This document shows positions 25,375-33,952 of a stretch of 64,000 bases of DNA, one piece after another. Source of the stretch: an uncultured Flavobacteriaceae bacterium (GTDB taxonomy: Bacteria > Bacteroidota > Bacteroidia > Flavobacteriales > Flavobacteriaceae); assembly GCA_947494825.1 (NCBI GenBank), contig CANLWN010000005.1, forward strand, positions 248,001 to 312,000, written 5' to 3'. The notes below the pieces were generated by a model, which saw only the letters and a list, made by a program, of their open reading frames with translations, was not told the DNA's origin and ran no database searches. Positions within the stretch are counted from its first letter, which is position 1; the number at the start of each line of letters is the position of its first letter. The translations under genes and the position numbers were made by a program.

Positions 25375-25390
25375 ACTATAACGTTATAGT
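25375..25390. promoter_or_regulatory. Perfect 16-bp palindrome, candidate operator in front of GH31 gene
   Basis: ACTATAACGTTATAGT is its own reverse complement. The central AACGTT with a CpG at the axis is typical of operators bound by LacI/GalR-type repressors. It lies 77 bp upstream of the GH31 start and 10 bp beyond the glgB stop. No LacI-type gene is in the window. Confidence 0.45.
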
Positions 25391-25399
25391 ACGGTTATA

Positions 25400-27298
25400 T
25401 TATTGCATAATAACAACGCCTAGTGGGGGAATGCTGATTTCAACGGATTTTTCATACCCATGCCAGGGTGTCTTTGTTGTTTTGATATTGGTATTACGCA
25501 TACCACTGCCGCCGTATTTGGTATCATCCGTATTAAAAACTTCCTTTAACTTTTTGGTTTTCGGCACACCTATCCGATACTGTTCTCGCGGCACCGGAGT
25601 AAAATTACAGGCTACTATTAAATCGTTTTCCGCATCGTGGCCCTTGCGGATATAGGTCAGTACGGAATTCTCGTGATCCCCATAATCTATCCACTGAAAC
25701 CCTTCCGCACTGAACTGTTTTTCATACAATGCCGGAAAATCCTGGTACACCTTGTTCAGGTCCTTGACCAACTGTTGTATCCCGGAATGAAAATCGTACT
25801 TCAACAGATGCCAGTCCAGGCTATGCTGATAGTTCCATTCCGCCGTCTGGCCAAATTCGGCCCCCATAAAAATAAGATTGGTTCCCGGATGGGTATACAT
25901 ATAGCCAAATAACAGTCTAAGGTTGGCAAAGCGCTGCCATTCGTCTCCCGGCATTCGGTATAAAAGCGATTGTTTCCCGTAGACCACCTCATCATGGGAA
26001 AAAGGCAGCATAAAGTTCTCCGTAAACGCATAGGTCATGCTAAAGGTGAGGTCGTTCTGATGGTGCTTCCGATAGATGGGTTCTTTTTTAAAGTACTCCA
26101 GGGTATCGTGCATCCATCCCATCATCCATTTCATTCCAAAACCCAGTCCGCCTATGTTCACAGGTCTGGAAACCATGGAGAAGGAGGTAGACTCCTCCGC
26201 TATGGTCTGCACGCCCTTGAAACTTTTATAGACCTCTTCATTGAGCTCCTTAATAAAGGATATGGATTCCAGGTTCTCCCTGCCCCCGAACTCATTGGGT
26301 TCCCACTCCCCTTCTTCCCTGGAATAATCCAGGTATAACATGGAAGCTACGGCATCTACCCTTAGGGCATCGGCATGATATTGATCCAACCAGAACAAGG
26401 CATTGCTGATCAAGAAGGCCCGCACCTCGTTTCTTCCGTAGTTGAAGATAAGACTTTTCCAGTCTGGGTGATATCCCCTCCTTCGGTCTGGGTGCTCGTA
26501 TAGATTGGAGCCGTCAAAAAACCCCAATCCGTGGGCATCTTCCGGAAAATGTGAAGGGACCCAATCGAGAATGACCCCAATATCGTTTTGATGCAGCTTA
26601 TCGATCAATAGTTTAAAATCTTCGGGTTTTCCAAAGCGGGAGGTAGGAGCAAAATACCCCGTAAGCTGGTATCCCCAAGAGGGGTCATAAGGATATTCCA
26701 TAATGGGCATGAACTCCACATGGGTAAAATTCATTTCCTTTACGTAAGTGACCAAATCCTCAGCCAATTCCACATAGGACATAAATTTGTCCCCGCCATT
26801 TTTGCGCTTCCAGGACCCCAAATGCACCTCATAAACCGAATAGGGTCTGTCCAGGCCGTTTTTCTCCTCCCTATAGCCCATCCATTTTTTGTCCTTCCAT
26901 TTATAGGGCGCATCCCAAACCACGGAGGCCGTATTGGGTGGATGTTCACAATAACGCGCAAAAGGGTCTGCTTTTTCTGTTTTTATGTCGTTATTATGTG
27001 AATGTATCTTGTATTTGTATTTAGTACCCTTGTCCACGCCAGGGATAAAGCCCTCCCAGATACCGCTCTCATCCCAGCGAACATTGAGTTTATGGTCGCC
27101 CTCTAGCCAATAGTTGAAATCGCCCACAACGGAAACCGATTTGGCCGTTGGGGCCCAAACGGCAAAATAGGTGCCTTTTTCGCCATTGACCTCTATAAGA
27201 TGCGAGCCCAGCTTTTCATAAAGCCGAAAGTGCTTTCCGCCCTTGAACAGGTCAATATCAAAATCTGAGAATAAACTGTGCGGGATAACATTGCCCAT
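25400..27298 (-). CDS. glgB: 1,4-alpha-glucan branching enzyme
   Basis: 632-residue GH13 enzyme that introduces alpha-1,6 branches into glucan. N-terminal CBM48 (about 20-120), then the catalytic barrel with nucleophile Asp315 (ALRVDAVASM), acid/base Glu368 (TIAEES) and FSHDEV; the 53-residue Asp-Glu spacing equals that of E. coli GlgB. It lacks the extra N-terminal module of the 728-residue E. coli protein. It starts 8 bp after the maltokinase stop, and serves the GlgE route by branching the linear chains. Confidence 0.95.
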   Translation of the reverse strand: MGNVIPHSLFSDFDIDLFKGGKHFRLYEKLGSHLIEVNGEKGTYFAVWAPTAKSVSVVGDFNYWLEGDHKLNVRWDESGIWEGFIPGVDKGTKYKYKIHSHNNDIKTEKADPFARYCEHPPNTASVVWDAPYKWKDKKWMGYREEKNGLDRPYSVYEVHLGSWKRKNGGDKFMSYVELAEDLVTYVKEMNFTHVEFMPIMEYPYDPSWGYQLTGYFAPTSRFGKPEDFKLLIDKLHQNDIGVILDWVPSHFPEDAHGLGFFDGSNLYEHPDRRRGYHPDWKSLIFNYGRNEVRAFLISNALFWLDQYHADALRVDAVASMLYLDYSREEGEWEPNEFGGRENLESISFIKELNEEVYKSFKGVQTIAEESTSFSMVSRPVNIGGLGFGMKWMMGWMHDTLEYFKKEPIYRKHHQNDLTFSMTYAFTENFMLPFSHDEVVYGKQSLLYRMPGDEWQRFANLRLLFGYMYTHPGTNLIFMGAEFGQTAEWNYQHSLDWHLLKYDFHSGIQQLVKDLNKVYQDFPALYEKQFSAEGFQWIDYGDHENSVLTYIRKGHDAENDLIVACNFTPVPREQYRIGVPKTKKLKEVFNTDDTKYGGSGMRNTNIKTTKTPWHGYEKSVEISIPPLGVVIMQ

Positions 27299-27306
27299 AG
27301 TAATCG

Positions 27307-28941
27307 TTAGTTAGTTTCGTTAATAATGCTCATAATCCCTTCCAGGGGTATGATGGCCCACATGGGCCTGGAGTTCATTTCGTAGCCTAGTTCGTACACC
27401 GCTTTTTCCAGCATACAATATTCCAGAATAAAGATGCGCTCCTGGCTATACCCGATATTTAAATTATGTTCCTGTATCATCTCCACATAAGTGCCCAGGA
27501 ATACACCGATAAAAAAACGGTAAAGGATTTCCCCGGCCTTAAAAAGATCTTCCTGGGAATACGGGTAGTTGTTGCCCTCACCAAAAATGGTAGCATAGAT
27601 GGCGTAGTGAAACGACCTAAAAATACCCGCAACGTCCTTAAGGGGAGGTTGCTTCACCTTGCGATCCCGTATGGTACTCTCCGGTTCCCCCTCAAAGTCC
27701 AGCAGATAAAAATCCTCATCCTTGACCAGTATCTGCCCCAAATGATAATCGCCATGTACCCTAATGCGTTCCCCTTTTAATTTGGTCCAATCGAAGTTCA
27801 CAAAGCGCTTTCGAATCTCGTTCTTGCGCTCCAAAAACTCATTGGCCAGGTCCAGGGTAAGTCCTTCCAAGCGATGCAAGTTGTTCTCTACCGTATTCAA
27901 ACGGTTCTGAAATTGGTACAGCAATCTGTTCTTTAGCCAAACCTCGTAATCCCCATTAAAATGGGTAGGCGTAAAAGCCGTATCCTCAAATTCCGAGCCT
28001 AAGGCGATATGCATTTCCGCCGTCCTTCTGGCCAATACCTGAAGTTTCAAAAAAATGTTGAGTCCCGCCCAGTCAATAATCTCCGGGGGAACATCCTTGA
28101 TGGACAGCCGTTGGAACATTTCGGTCTTAGGCAGGGCGTGCACATTAATGTGCTTATAGTCCAGGTTGCCGAAGATCTTCTGCAGTTCCTTTAACATATA
28201 ATCCCAAGCATCGCCCTGATTGGGAACCAATTCTTGCATCAAGGCAATGGTAATATTCACGTTTTCCGAATCCGTGATGCTTAGGCTTCCCTGATAGGCG
28301 GGCGTATTTTTGTATCCCTTTCTCTCGGACAGAAATTGGCTCATTTCATAGTCCGGATTCCTGTCCGCGTAAATTCTACGGAAGAACTTGATGACCGAAG
28401 TGTCGTTGATGATGATGGAGGTATTGCTCTGCTCCAGGCCCATAAAGCGGGAGGAAACATAACTGGTATCTGCAAAATCCCTGCTCTTGTGGTAGCTTAC
28501 ACGGGTGGTATCATTGGGTTCCGCGTGTGCGATGCGTTCAAAAACCAGCTTTCGAAAGGCCTCTAGGTTAACCGCATCGATGATAAACCCCTCCTGGCCC
28601 TTGATGGACAGAGGTAAAATCCTGTCTTTCTTGGCAAAACTCTCGTCGGACACGAAAGCGATAGGCAAAAAATAGTGCTGATAAAAGGCCTCTTCATAAT
28701 TCACTTCCAACAGCAGGCCATAATAGACCTCTCCCTTTTGTTGGATACGGAAATACTCTTGGAGTTCTATGTATTTGAGCTTACTCGCCTTGCCACCGTA
28801 CCAACGTTGTTTTAGAATATAGGCTTCCAAAACATCGGAGAGAAAAACTTTGATAAAAGCCTTGTTTTCGAGCAGGTCCTCCCATGATACGTCAAAGGCG
28901 TAGGGGGGTCGTGCCAGGGAATCTTGCTTTTTCTTGGACAT
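27307..28941 (-). CDS. mak: Maltokinase
   Basis: 544-residue aminoglycoside-phosphotransferase-fold kinase making maltose 1-phosphate from maltose and ATP. N-terminal QRWYGGK segment is typical of Mak; catalytic HGDYHLGQ with Asp398 and metal-binding DFEGEP with Asp415. In many bacteria this kinase is fused to the C-terminus of trehalose synthase; here it stands alone, 2 bp after glgE. Its substrate maltose would have to come from somewhere other than a TreS encoded at this locus. Confidence 0.9.
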   Translation of the reverse strand: MSKKKQDSLARPPYAFDVSWEDLLENKAFIKVFLSDVLEAYILKQRWYGGKASKLKYIELQEYFRIQQKGEVYYGLLLEVNYEEAFYQHYFLPIAFVSDESFAKKDRILPLSIKGQEGFIIDAVNLEAFRKLVFERIAHAEPNDTTRVSYHKSRDFADTSYVSSRFMGLEQSNTSIIINDTSVIKFFRRIYADRNPDYEMSQFLSERKGYKNTPAYQGSLSITDSENVNITIALMQELVPNQGDAWDYMLKELQKIFGNLDYKHINVHALPKTEMFQRLSIKDVPPEIIDWAGLNIFLKLQVLARRTAEMHIALGSEFEDTAFTPTHFNGDYEVWLKNRLLYQFQNRLNTVENNLHRLEGLTLDLANEFLERKNEIRKRFVNFDWTKLKGERIRVHGDYHLGQILVKDEDFYLLDFEGEPESTIRDRKVKQPPLKDVAGIFRSFHYAIYATIFGEGNNYPYSQEDLFKAGEILYRFFIGVFLGTYVEMIQEHNLNIGYSQERIFILEYCMLEKAVYELGYEMNSRPMWAIIPLEGIMSIINETN

Positions 28942-28943
28942 CC

Positions 28944-30881
28944 TTATTTTTTAATATGGAACAAATGAAGGGGTAAGGTGGGATGCAATTCGACAAAGTT
29001 CCACTCCTTATCCCAAATATACCCATTGTCGGTAATAAGGTCGTGAATATTTATGGATTGTCCATGATGTATTCCCAAATCTTCCATAGGAAGTTGTACA
29101 GAGCCCTGTTGGGCATAATGTGGATCCAGACTGATGATCATCAGGGTTTCATCGGTCTTGTCATCGTTCCACTTGTAAAAGGCGAGCAATTGTTCGTTCT
29201 CCATATGGCAGAATCGGATGTTGTTGGTCTGTTGTAGGGACTGGTGGTTTTTCCGAGCCTCGTTTATTTTACCGATGACCCGCATGAGCTTATTCTCCCG
29301 AGTCCAATCCCAATGCCGTATCTCGTATTTCTCACAATCCAGATATTCTTCCTTGCCTGGCATGGCCTCGGTGACCATATATTCAAAAACGGGGCCGTAG
29401 ATGCCAACATTTCCACTTAAGGTAGCCGCAAGGGCATACCTCAAAAGGTGCATGGGCTCGTTGGCACCCTGCAGATGGTAGGGATTGATATCCGGGGTGT
29501 TAGGCCAAAAATTGGGCCGGTAGTACTCCCGCATTTGGGTCTGGGTCAGTTCTACCACATATTCGATGAGTTCATGTTTTCTCACCCGCCAGGTAAAATA
29601 GGTGTACGATTGGGAAAACCCCTGTTTGGCCAATTGTTGCATCACTTTGGGCCGGGAAAAGGCCTCGGCTAGGAAAAGCACATTGGGATGATCTTTTTTA
29701 ACCTGTGCGATCAACCAGTTCCAAAAATAATAGGGTTTGGTGTGGGGATTATCCACACGGAATATTTGTATACCCAGTTTCACCCAGTGCAGGGTAACGT
29801 CCAGCAGTTCTTGCCAGAGCTCCTTATAGGCTTCGGTCTCAAAATAAAAATTGACGATATCCTGGTATTTTTTGGGTGGATTTTCCGCGTACTGCATGGT
29901 ACCATCAGGACGTTTTCTAAACCATTCCGGATGGGAGCTAATATAGGGATGGTCCGGGGCCGCCTGAAACGCAAGGTCCATCGCTATTTCAATGCCCATA
30001 TCCTTGGCTTTATCAATAAGGCCCTTAAAGTCCTTTTCGGTCCCCAACTCAGGATGTATGGCCTTGTGCCCCCCCAGCCTGGAACCAATGCCCCAGGGAA
30101 CACCACTATCGCCCTCCTGGGCATCCGTGGTGTTGTTCTTTCCCTTTCGATTCACTTCCCCAATGGGATGTACCGGGGGAAAATAGAGCGTATCAAAACC
30201 CATATTGGCAATTCTGGGCAGCAGGCGCTCACAATCCTTAAACGTACCGTGCTTTCCTGGCTCGGCCGCGGCGGACCTTGGAAAAAATTCGTACCAAGTA
30301 CTGAAGTTGGCTTTTTTTCTATCTACATAGACCTGTAGGTCCGGACCTGTATTTGCCAGGAATCGCGCAGGATATTTTATGAACAATTCGTGCAATTGCT
30401 CGGAGGTGGCAGCGGTAACGGCCTGGTCATAACTACTATCGTCCTGAAACCACTTTGCTACTTTTTCCGCGTAGGTCTTTTCAGCGGCCTGGGCCTTTTT
30501 CGTAAGTTGTTTTAAGTACTGCACTCCATCGAGCAGTTCGCTCTTCACATGTTGTCCATCTTTAAGTTTGGCCTCAATACCGTGTTGCCAATTTAGCGCA
30601 TAGTCTACCCAACCTCTTACTTTGTAGGTGTAGTATCCTTGTTTTTGTACATGAAACAAAGCGGTATGCACATCATTTCCCAGATGTGACATGCGCACCT
30701 CGTTATATTTTTTATCCGTCTCATGCTTAAACAGCACTTCGGCCTGGATTACATCATGTCCGTCGGGGAGTACATCGGCGGTCACCGTAACGGATTCCCC
30801 AACGACCCGCTTTATAAAGAACGCCCCGGCATGCAGCTGTGGCGCGATGTTTTCTATTACAACACGTTGTTGTCTCAACAT
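28944..30881 (-). CDS. glgE: GlgE, alpha-1,4-glucan:maltose-1-phosphate maltosyltransferase
   Basis: 645-residue GH13 subfamily 3 enzyme that extends alpha-1,4-glucan with maltosyl units from maltose 1-phosphate. Diagnostic segments: FFPRSAAAEPGKHGTF, LYFPPVHPIGEVNRKG, nucleophile Asp377 in FRVDNPHTKP and acid/base Glu406 in FLAEAFSRP; their 29-residue spacing matches Streptomyces GlgE. N-terminal beta domain about 1-120. First gene of the glgE-mak-glgB operon. Upstream 30882-30970 shows no clear promoter box. Confidence 0.96.
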   Translation of the reverse strand: MLRQQRVVIENIAPQLHAGAFFIKRVVGESVTVTADVLPDGHDVIQAEVLFKHETDKKYNEVRMSHLGNDVHTALFHVQKQGYYTYKVRGWVDYALNWQHGIEAKLKDGQHVKSELLDGVQYLKQLTKKAQAAEKTYAEKVAKWFQDDSSYDQAVTAATSEQLHELFIKYPARFLANTGPDLQVYVDRKKANFSTWYEFFPRSAAAEPGKHGTFKDCERLLPRIANMGFDTLYFPPVHPIGEVNRKGKNNTTDAQEGDSGVPWGIGSRLGGHKAIHPELGTEKDFKGLIDKAKDMGIEIAMDLAFQAAPDHPYISSHPEWFRKRPDGTMQYAENPPKKYQDIVNFYFETEAYKELWQELLDVTLHWVKLGIQIFRVDNPHTKPYYFWNWLIAQVKKDHPNVLFLAEAFSRPKVMQQLAKQGFSQSYTYFTWRVRKHELIEYVVELTQTQMREYYRPNFWPNTPDINPYHLQGANEPMHLLRYALAATLSGNVGIYGPVFEYMVTEAMPGKEEYLDCEKYEIRHWDWTRENKLMRVIGKINEARKNHQSLQQTNNIRFCHMENEQLLAFYKWNDDKTDETLMIISLDPHYAQQGSVQLPMEDLGIHHGQSINIHDLITDNGYIWDKEWNFVELHPTLPLHLFHIKK

Positions 30882-31163
30882 AATTTTTTGGTTTGATCCG
30901 GTTTTTGCTAAAAATAGGAAATTATAGGGAAACGCAAATTCGCAACGCTATAAATTTTACGGGGGCTAACGGAATTTTAGGTTTAAAGTTCAAGGTTAGT
31001 AGTGGGCAGTTGACAGTTGCAGTGGGCAGTTCTCCGTATTGAGTAATGAACTATGGGTTGTGAGTTCAGGAGTTGATGAATTATGAATGATGGGTTCTCT
31101 TCGCTAATGGCTTTTGCCTCTTCACTTATCTATGTGGCCCTCTGAATTACAAGGTAGGTTGGC

Positions 31164-31192
31164 TTGTCATTCCGAGCCTGCGAGGAATCTCT
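31164..31192. repeat. REP-like family A half-unit, copy 4
   Basis: TTGTCATTCCGAGCCTGCGAGGAATCTCT without its partner arm. Its final GAATCTCTGG merges into the first unit of the 22-bp array, so the array may have grown from this end. Confidence 0.8.
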
Positions 31193-31362
31193 GGTAGATG
31201 CAAAGCACATCTCTAGCGGATGTAAAGCACATCTCTGGCTGATTCAAAACATATCTCTGGCAGATGTAAAACACATCTCTGGCAGATTCAAAACGCATCT
31301 CTAGCGGATTTAAAATAAATCTTTGGCTGATTTTGAAAAAATCTCTGGCTGATTTGGGATTA
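31187..31362. repeat. 22-bp tandem array, eight units
   Basis: ATCT recurs at 31187, 31209, 31231, 31253, 31275, 31297, 31319 and 31341, exactly every 22 bp. The typical unit begins ATCTCTGGC, has GAT at unit positions 11-13 and ends AAAACAC. The first five units are the most alike; units 6-8 drift, with AAAATAA or GAAAAA ends. Confidence 0.92.
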
Positions 31363-31464
31363 CGAACGCTAAACTTAGCATTTAATACCATCAACCACCC
31401 ACTGCCCACTGTTGTCGATACGATCTTTGGCTCAGTGCCGTATCAGAGATGAACGAATAGCAAA

Positions 31465-31530
31465 CTACCCTTCCGTCCCCGACGCTCGCTTTGCTTCGGT
31501 CGGGGCCACCTTCCCTTAACAAAGGGAAGG
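31465..31530. repeat. Dispersed repeat family D, copy 1
   Basis: CTACCCTTCCGTCCCCGACG... ...CGGTCGGGGCCACCTTCCC and AACAAAGGGAAGG. Two nested inverted repeats: CCCCGACG/CGGTCGGGG and CCTTCCC/GGGAAGG. Copy 2 lies in opposite orientation at 43043-43106. Confidence 0.8.
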
Positions 31531-31682
31531 AGCTGTTTGGAACCCCGAATGATGAATTTCGAATTATGAGTGCTGAACCTGGCAGTATTTGTGCGCAACG
31601 CTATAACTCTTCACTTTTTAACCCGTCCCTCATAATTCATAACTGAACACTACCCACTGTTTCTGGTTTTTGGTATACGGTT

Positions 31683-31760
31683 GAGATTCTTCACTTCGCT
31701 AAGCTTAGCTCTGAATGACAATACACAATAATTTGTCATTCCGAGCCTGCGAGGAATCTC
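31683..31760. repeat. REP-like palindrome, family A, copy 5
   Basis: GAGATTCTTCACTTCGCT...CTGAATGACA, spacer, TTGTCATTCCGAG...GAGGAATCTC. Same arm order and length (78 bp) as copies 1 and 2. Confidence 0.85.
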
Positions 31761-31883
31761 TATTTTCATTGAAAAACCAAAGCTTTGCTATTTTTTGGAA
31801 CGCTTTTTGTAAAACGGATAGAGTAACCCTGAAAAAGGCCTTATAACCAAGGGGTGCATCAACAAACACAAATACAAGTTATT

Positions 31884-32438
31884 ATGAAAAAAATCAGTTT
31901 TACCCTCGGTACTTTAATCGCCCTATTTTTTATTTCCTGTGAAGGCCCCGCCGGACCTCCCGGTTTTGACGGTCTGAACGGCCTGGATGGCCTGGATGGT
32001 GTAAATATTCTAGGGCAGGTCATTGAAATTGAAGGGGATTTTAACCCTTCCAATGATTTTTCGATCTTTTTTGAGTTTCCACAAACGATAGAAGTCTTCG
32101 AGTCGGATGTTGTGCTGGTCTATATACTCTTTGATCAAACGGAGGACAGTAACGGGGAGGCCGTAGATGTCTGGCGTTTGCTGCCCCAAACCCTTATCGT
32201 AAATCAAGGACTGCTACAGTACAATTACGATCATACCTTTCTGGATGTGAATATTTTCTTGGAGGCCGATTTTGACCTTGCCACGTTGCTTCCCGGGGAT
32301 ACGGACAATCAAATATTCCGCATCGCGGTGGTACCGGCAGATTTTGCCACCTCAAAACTGGACAAGTCCAACCTTAGTGCCGTGATGCAAAGCTTGAATG
32401 TTAGCGAAAGCGATATCAAGCGGGTACCTGTGAATTAA
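31884..32438 (+). CDS. Lipoprotein with short collagen-like segment
   Basis: 184 residues. Signal peptide with lipobox Cys19 (ALFFISC). Directly after the lipid-modified Cys come seven Gly-X-Y triplets (GPA GPP GFD GLN GLD GLD GVN), then a mostly beta globular domain of about 140 residues. The in-frame start at 31854 would put ten polar residues before the signal, so ATG at 31884 is chosen. Seven triplets are few for a stable triple helix; the segment may act as a spacer or trimerisation tag. The C-terminal domain is not recognised. Followed by an (AT)n tract and terminator. Confidence 0.75.
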   Translation: MKKISFTLGTLIALFFISCEGPAGPPGFDGLNGLDGLDGVNILGQVIEIEGDFNPSNDFSIFFEFPQTIEVFESDVVLVYILFDQTEDSNGEAVDVWRLLPQTLIVNQGLLQYNYDHTFLDVNIFLEADFDLATLLPGDTDNQIFRIAVVPADFATSKLDKSNLSAVMQSLNVSESDIKRVPVN

Positions 32439-32447
32439 TTTTTCCCC

Positions 32448-32464
32448 ATATATATATATATATA
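32448..32464. repeat. (AT)8 dinucleotide tract
   Basis: Seventeen alternating A/T bases, 9 bp after the stop codon of the collagen-like lipoprotein and touching the base of the terminator stem. Confidence 0.95.
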
Positions 32465-32500
32465 AAACGCCCTGTTTCTTTTTTTGAAATGGGGCGTTTG
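32465..32500 (+). terminator. Rho-independent terminator of the collagen-like lipoprotein gene
   Basis: Arms ACGCCCTGTTTC (32467-32478) and GAAATGGGGCGT (32486-32497) pair over 12 bp with two G-T pairs, loop of seven T, then TTTG. The T-rich loop is unusual. Confidence 0.8.
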
Positions 32501-32743
32501 CTTTGAGGAAACCATTTCTTTCCTTACAGCAAGTTCCTTTGGGGCCTAGACCATCATTACCTCCGGTAAGCCGCTTCCCGACCGTAATTTCCTTGAATTT
32601 TCGCTTTTTGTAACCCCAGTATCAAAGATTGAAACATCCCTGCTAATCGGAACCTTATACGCTTGCTACTTTTATGTAGGCGCGAAGTACAGCATATTTA
32701 AGACTTCCGTAGTAAAGAACAAATAACTTTTAAACCTAGTCCT
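32501..32743. other. Intergenic region, no gene seen
   Basis: Non-repetitive stretch between the terminator and the next lipoprotein gene (with the preceding tract and terminator it makes a gap of about 305 bp). No open frame of note, no hairpin and no exact TAnnTTTG box were found. It should contain the promoter of the gene at 32744. Confidence 0.6.
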
Positions 32744-33229
32744 ATGAAAACGAAAACTAAAAAACCTCCAATTTTCTCCTTGTTGCTTTTTATATCCCTA
32801 TTGTTCACTGCTGCCTGCAGTAGTGATGAGGAAGATTTTTCCTTGGAGGGGGACAATTTTTCAATTTCCGATATTGCTGGAAGTTGGATAGCCACAAGTG
32901 CCGTATTCGATATTGCCGGAACCGGACCATCGCAACGGATAGATGTTGTTGAAGAGGGTGGTACCGTAACATTGGTAATTCAGAATAATGGAAGATTTAC
33001 ACTTACCATTACCCAAGTTGGGCAAGCATCAGAGGTAACCACGGGAAGACTTGGGTTTGATGAAGATTTATTGGTAGTATCCTATGATGATGATCCAGAC
33101 GAATTCGAGTTTTTTGGAAGTCAATTTTCTGGCAATAACCTCTCCATACAAGGGCCCGCCGAATTTGATTTTGATGGGGATGGGATAGATGATCCTGCCC
33201 GGGTCTCACTGGATTTGGTTCGAAATTGA
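32744..33229 (+). CDS. Lipoprotein, lipocalin-like candidate
   Basis: 161 residues with a long signal peptide and lipobox Cys25 (LFTAAC), followed by the acidic SSDEEDF linker common in Bacteroidota surface lipoproteins. The mature part is predicted as a small beta barrel: DIAGSWIATSAVFDI, GTVTLVIQNNGRFTLTI, LLVVSYDDDPDEFEFF, which matches the repeated strand pattern of lipocalin-like proteins. A DFDGDGIDD string resembles a calcium loop. No function can be assigned. Monocistronic with its own terminator. Confidence 0.75.
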   Translation: MKTKTKKPPIFSLLLFISLLFTAACSSDEEDFSLEGDNFSISDIAGSWIATSAVFDIAGTGPSQRIDVVEEGGTVTLVIQNNGRFTLTITQVGQASEVTTGRLGFDEDLLVVSYDDDPDEFEFFGSQFSGNNLSIQGPAEFDFDGDGIDDPARVSLDLVRN

Positions 33230-33322
33230 CCCAGTGAAACCCCATAAGATTGCTTGTCCGTGGTATTCCCATGATACCGACTACATGCCAGTTTAGTTTT
33301 CATTAAGATCCTGATTCATCAT

Positions 33323-33358
33323 AACCCCTGTTTCTCCTTTGGGAACAGGGGTTTTTTA
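33323..33358 (+). terminator. Rho-independent terminator
   Basis: Perfect 10-bp arms AACCCCTGTT (33323-33332) and AACAGGGGTT (33344-33353), 11-nt loop, followed by TTTTT. About 95 bp after the stop of the lipoprotein gene. Confidence 0.9.
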
Positions 33359-33401
33359 TGTCCTTTTGCTACCTGATCCGATTATCTAGCCAATATTGAC
33401 G

Positions 33402-33409
33402 TAAATTTG
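33402..33409 (+). promoter_or_regulatory. -7 promoter element upstream of the msrB pair
   Basis: TAAATTTG matches TAnnTTTG; it lies 39 bp before the first msrB ATG. No good -33 box is visible at normal spacing. Confidence 0.45.
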
Positions 33410-33448
33410 AAAGGACCGAAAGACTAGTGCGTCTAAAAAACAAAAACG

Positions 33449-33952
33449 ATGATCAAAAAAGTAATTTTTGGCCTCTGTATTATCCTTGCGGGTTGCAAGG
33501 GTGTTTCCCAAGACAAGGAAGTGGCGGCTAAAACGGACGAACAACAGGAAGAGACCTATGCAGTGACCAAGACCGATGCGGAGTGGCACAAAGAACTCAC
33601 CGATATGCAATATTATATCCTGCGAAGAAAGGGAACGGAAAACGCCTTTACCAGTCACCTGCTCAACAATAAGGAAAAGGGCACCTATGCTTGTGCAGGC
33701 TGTGGAACGGCCTTGTTCAAGAGCGATCATAAATTTGATTCGGGTACCGGTTGGCCCAGTTTTGACAGGGAAATAGAAGGTTCGGTTTCCTTTAGCACGG
33801 ATTACAACATCGGTTATGCCCGTACGGAAGAACACTGTTCCACCTGCGGTGGTCACCTAGGGCACGTGTTCAATGACGGTCCGGCGGCCACTACCGGAAA
33901 AAGACATTGTATCAATGGGGCAGCCCTAAACTTTATACCTGAAAACGAATGA
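33449..33952 (+). CDS. msrB: Peptide-methionine (R)-S-oxide reductase MsrB, lipoprotein form
   Basis: 167 residues. Lipobox Cys16 (CIILAGC) places it on the outside of the inner membrane or in the outer membrane. Structural zinc Cys82/85 and Cys130/133, catalytic Cys154 in KRHCIN. In the segment DSGTGWPSF the position that holds the resolving Cys in two-Cys MsrB is Thr100. It therefore looks like a one-Cys enzyme that needs another reductant. Its stop overlaps the start of the second msrB by 4 bp (ATGA). Confidence 0.93.
   Translation: MIKKVIFGLCIILAGCKGVSQDKEVAAKTDEQQEETYAVTKTDAEWHKELTDMQYYILRRKGTENAFTSHLLNNKEKGTYACAGCGTALFKSDHKFDSGTGWPSFDREIEGSVSFSTDYNIGYARTEEHCSTCGGHLGHVFNDGPAATTGKRHCINGAALNFIPENE

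Larger units (their letters stand above)
30971..31883. repeat. Large intergenic repeat block between glgE and the collagen-like lipoprotein gene
   Basis: About 900 bp with no credible gene. In order: heptad-type strings (GGTTTAAAGTTCAAGG; GGGCAGTTGACAGTT) at about 30978-31050, a half-unit of family A (31164-31192), a 22-bp x 8 array (31187-31362), heptad-like strings, family D module (31465-31530), more strings of GAATTATGA type, and a full family A palindrome (31683-31760). The last about 90 bp before 31884 are not obviously repetitive and should carry the promoter. An apparent - strand frame over 31167-31409 is just the translated 22-bp array. Confidence 0.85.

Noticed and set aside
29688-30338. 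216-codon open frame on the + strand
   Set aside because: Antisense to the glgE catalytic domain, no recognisable protein.
31187-31362. CRISPR array
   Set aside because: The 22-bp units are contiguous with no unique spacers, units drift, and no cas genes are in the window.
31167-31409. 80-codon - strand frame with repeated SARDV peptides
   Set aside because: It is the translation of the 22-bp array; since 22 is not a multiple of 3 the peptide repeats only every three units, and no start context is present.
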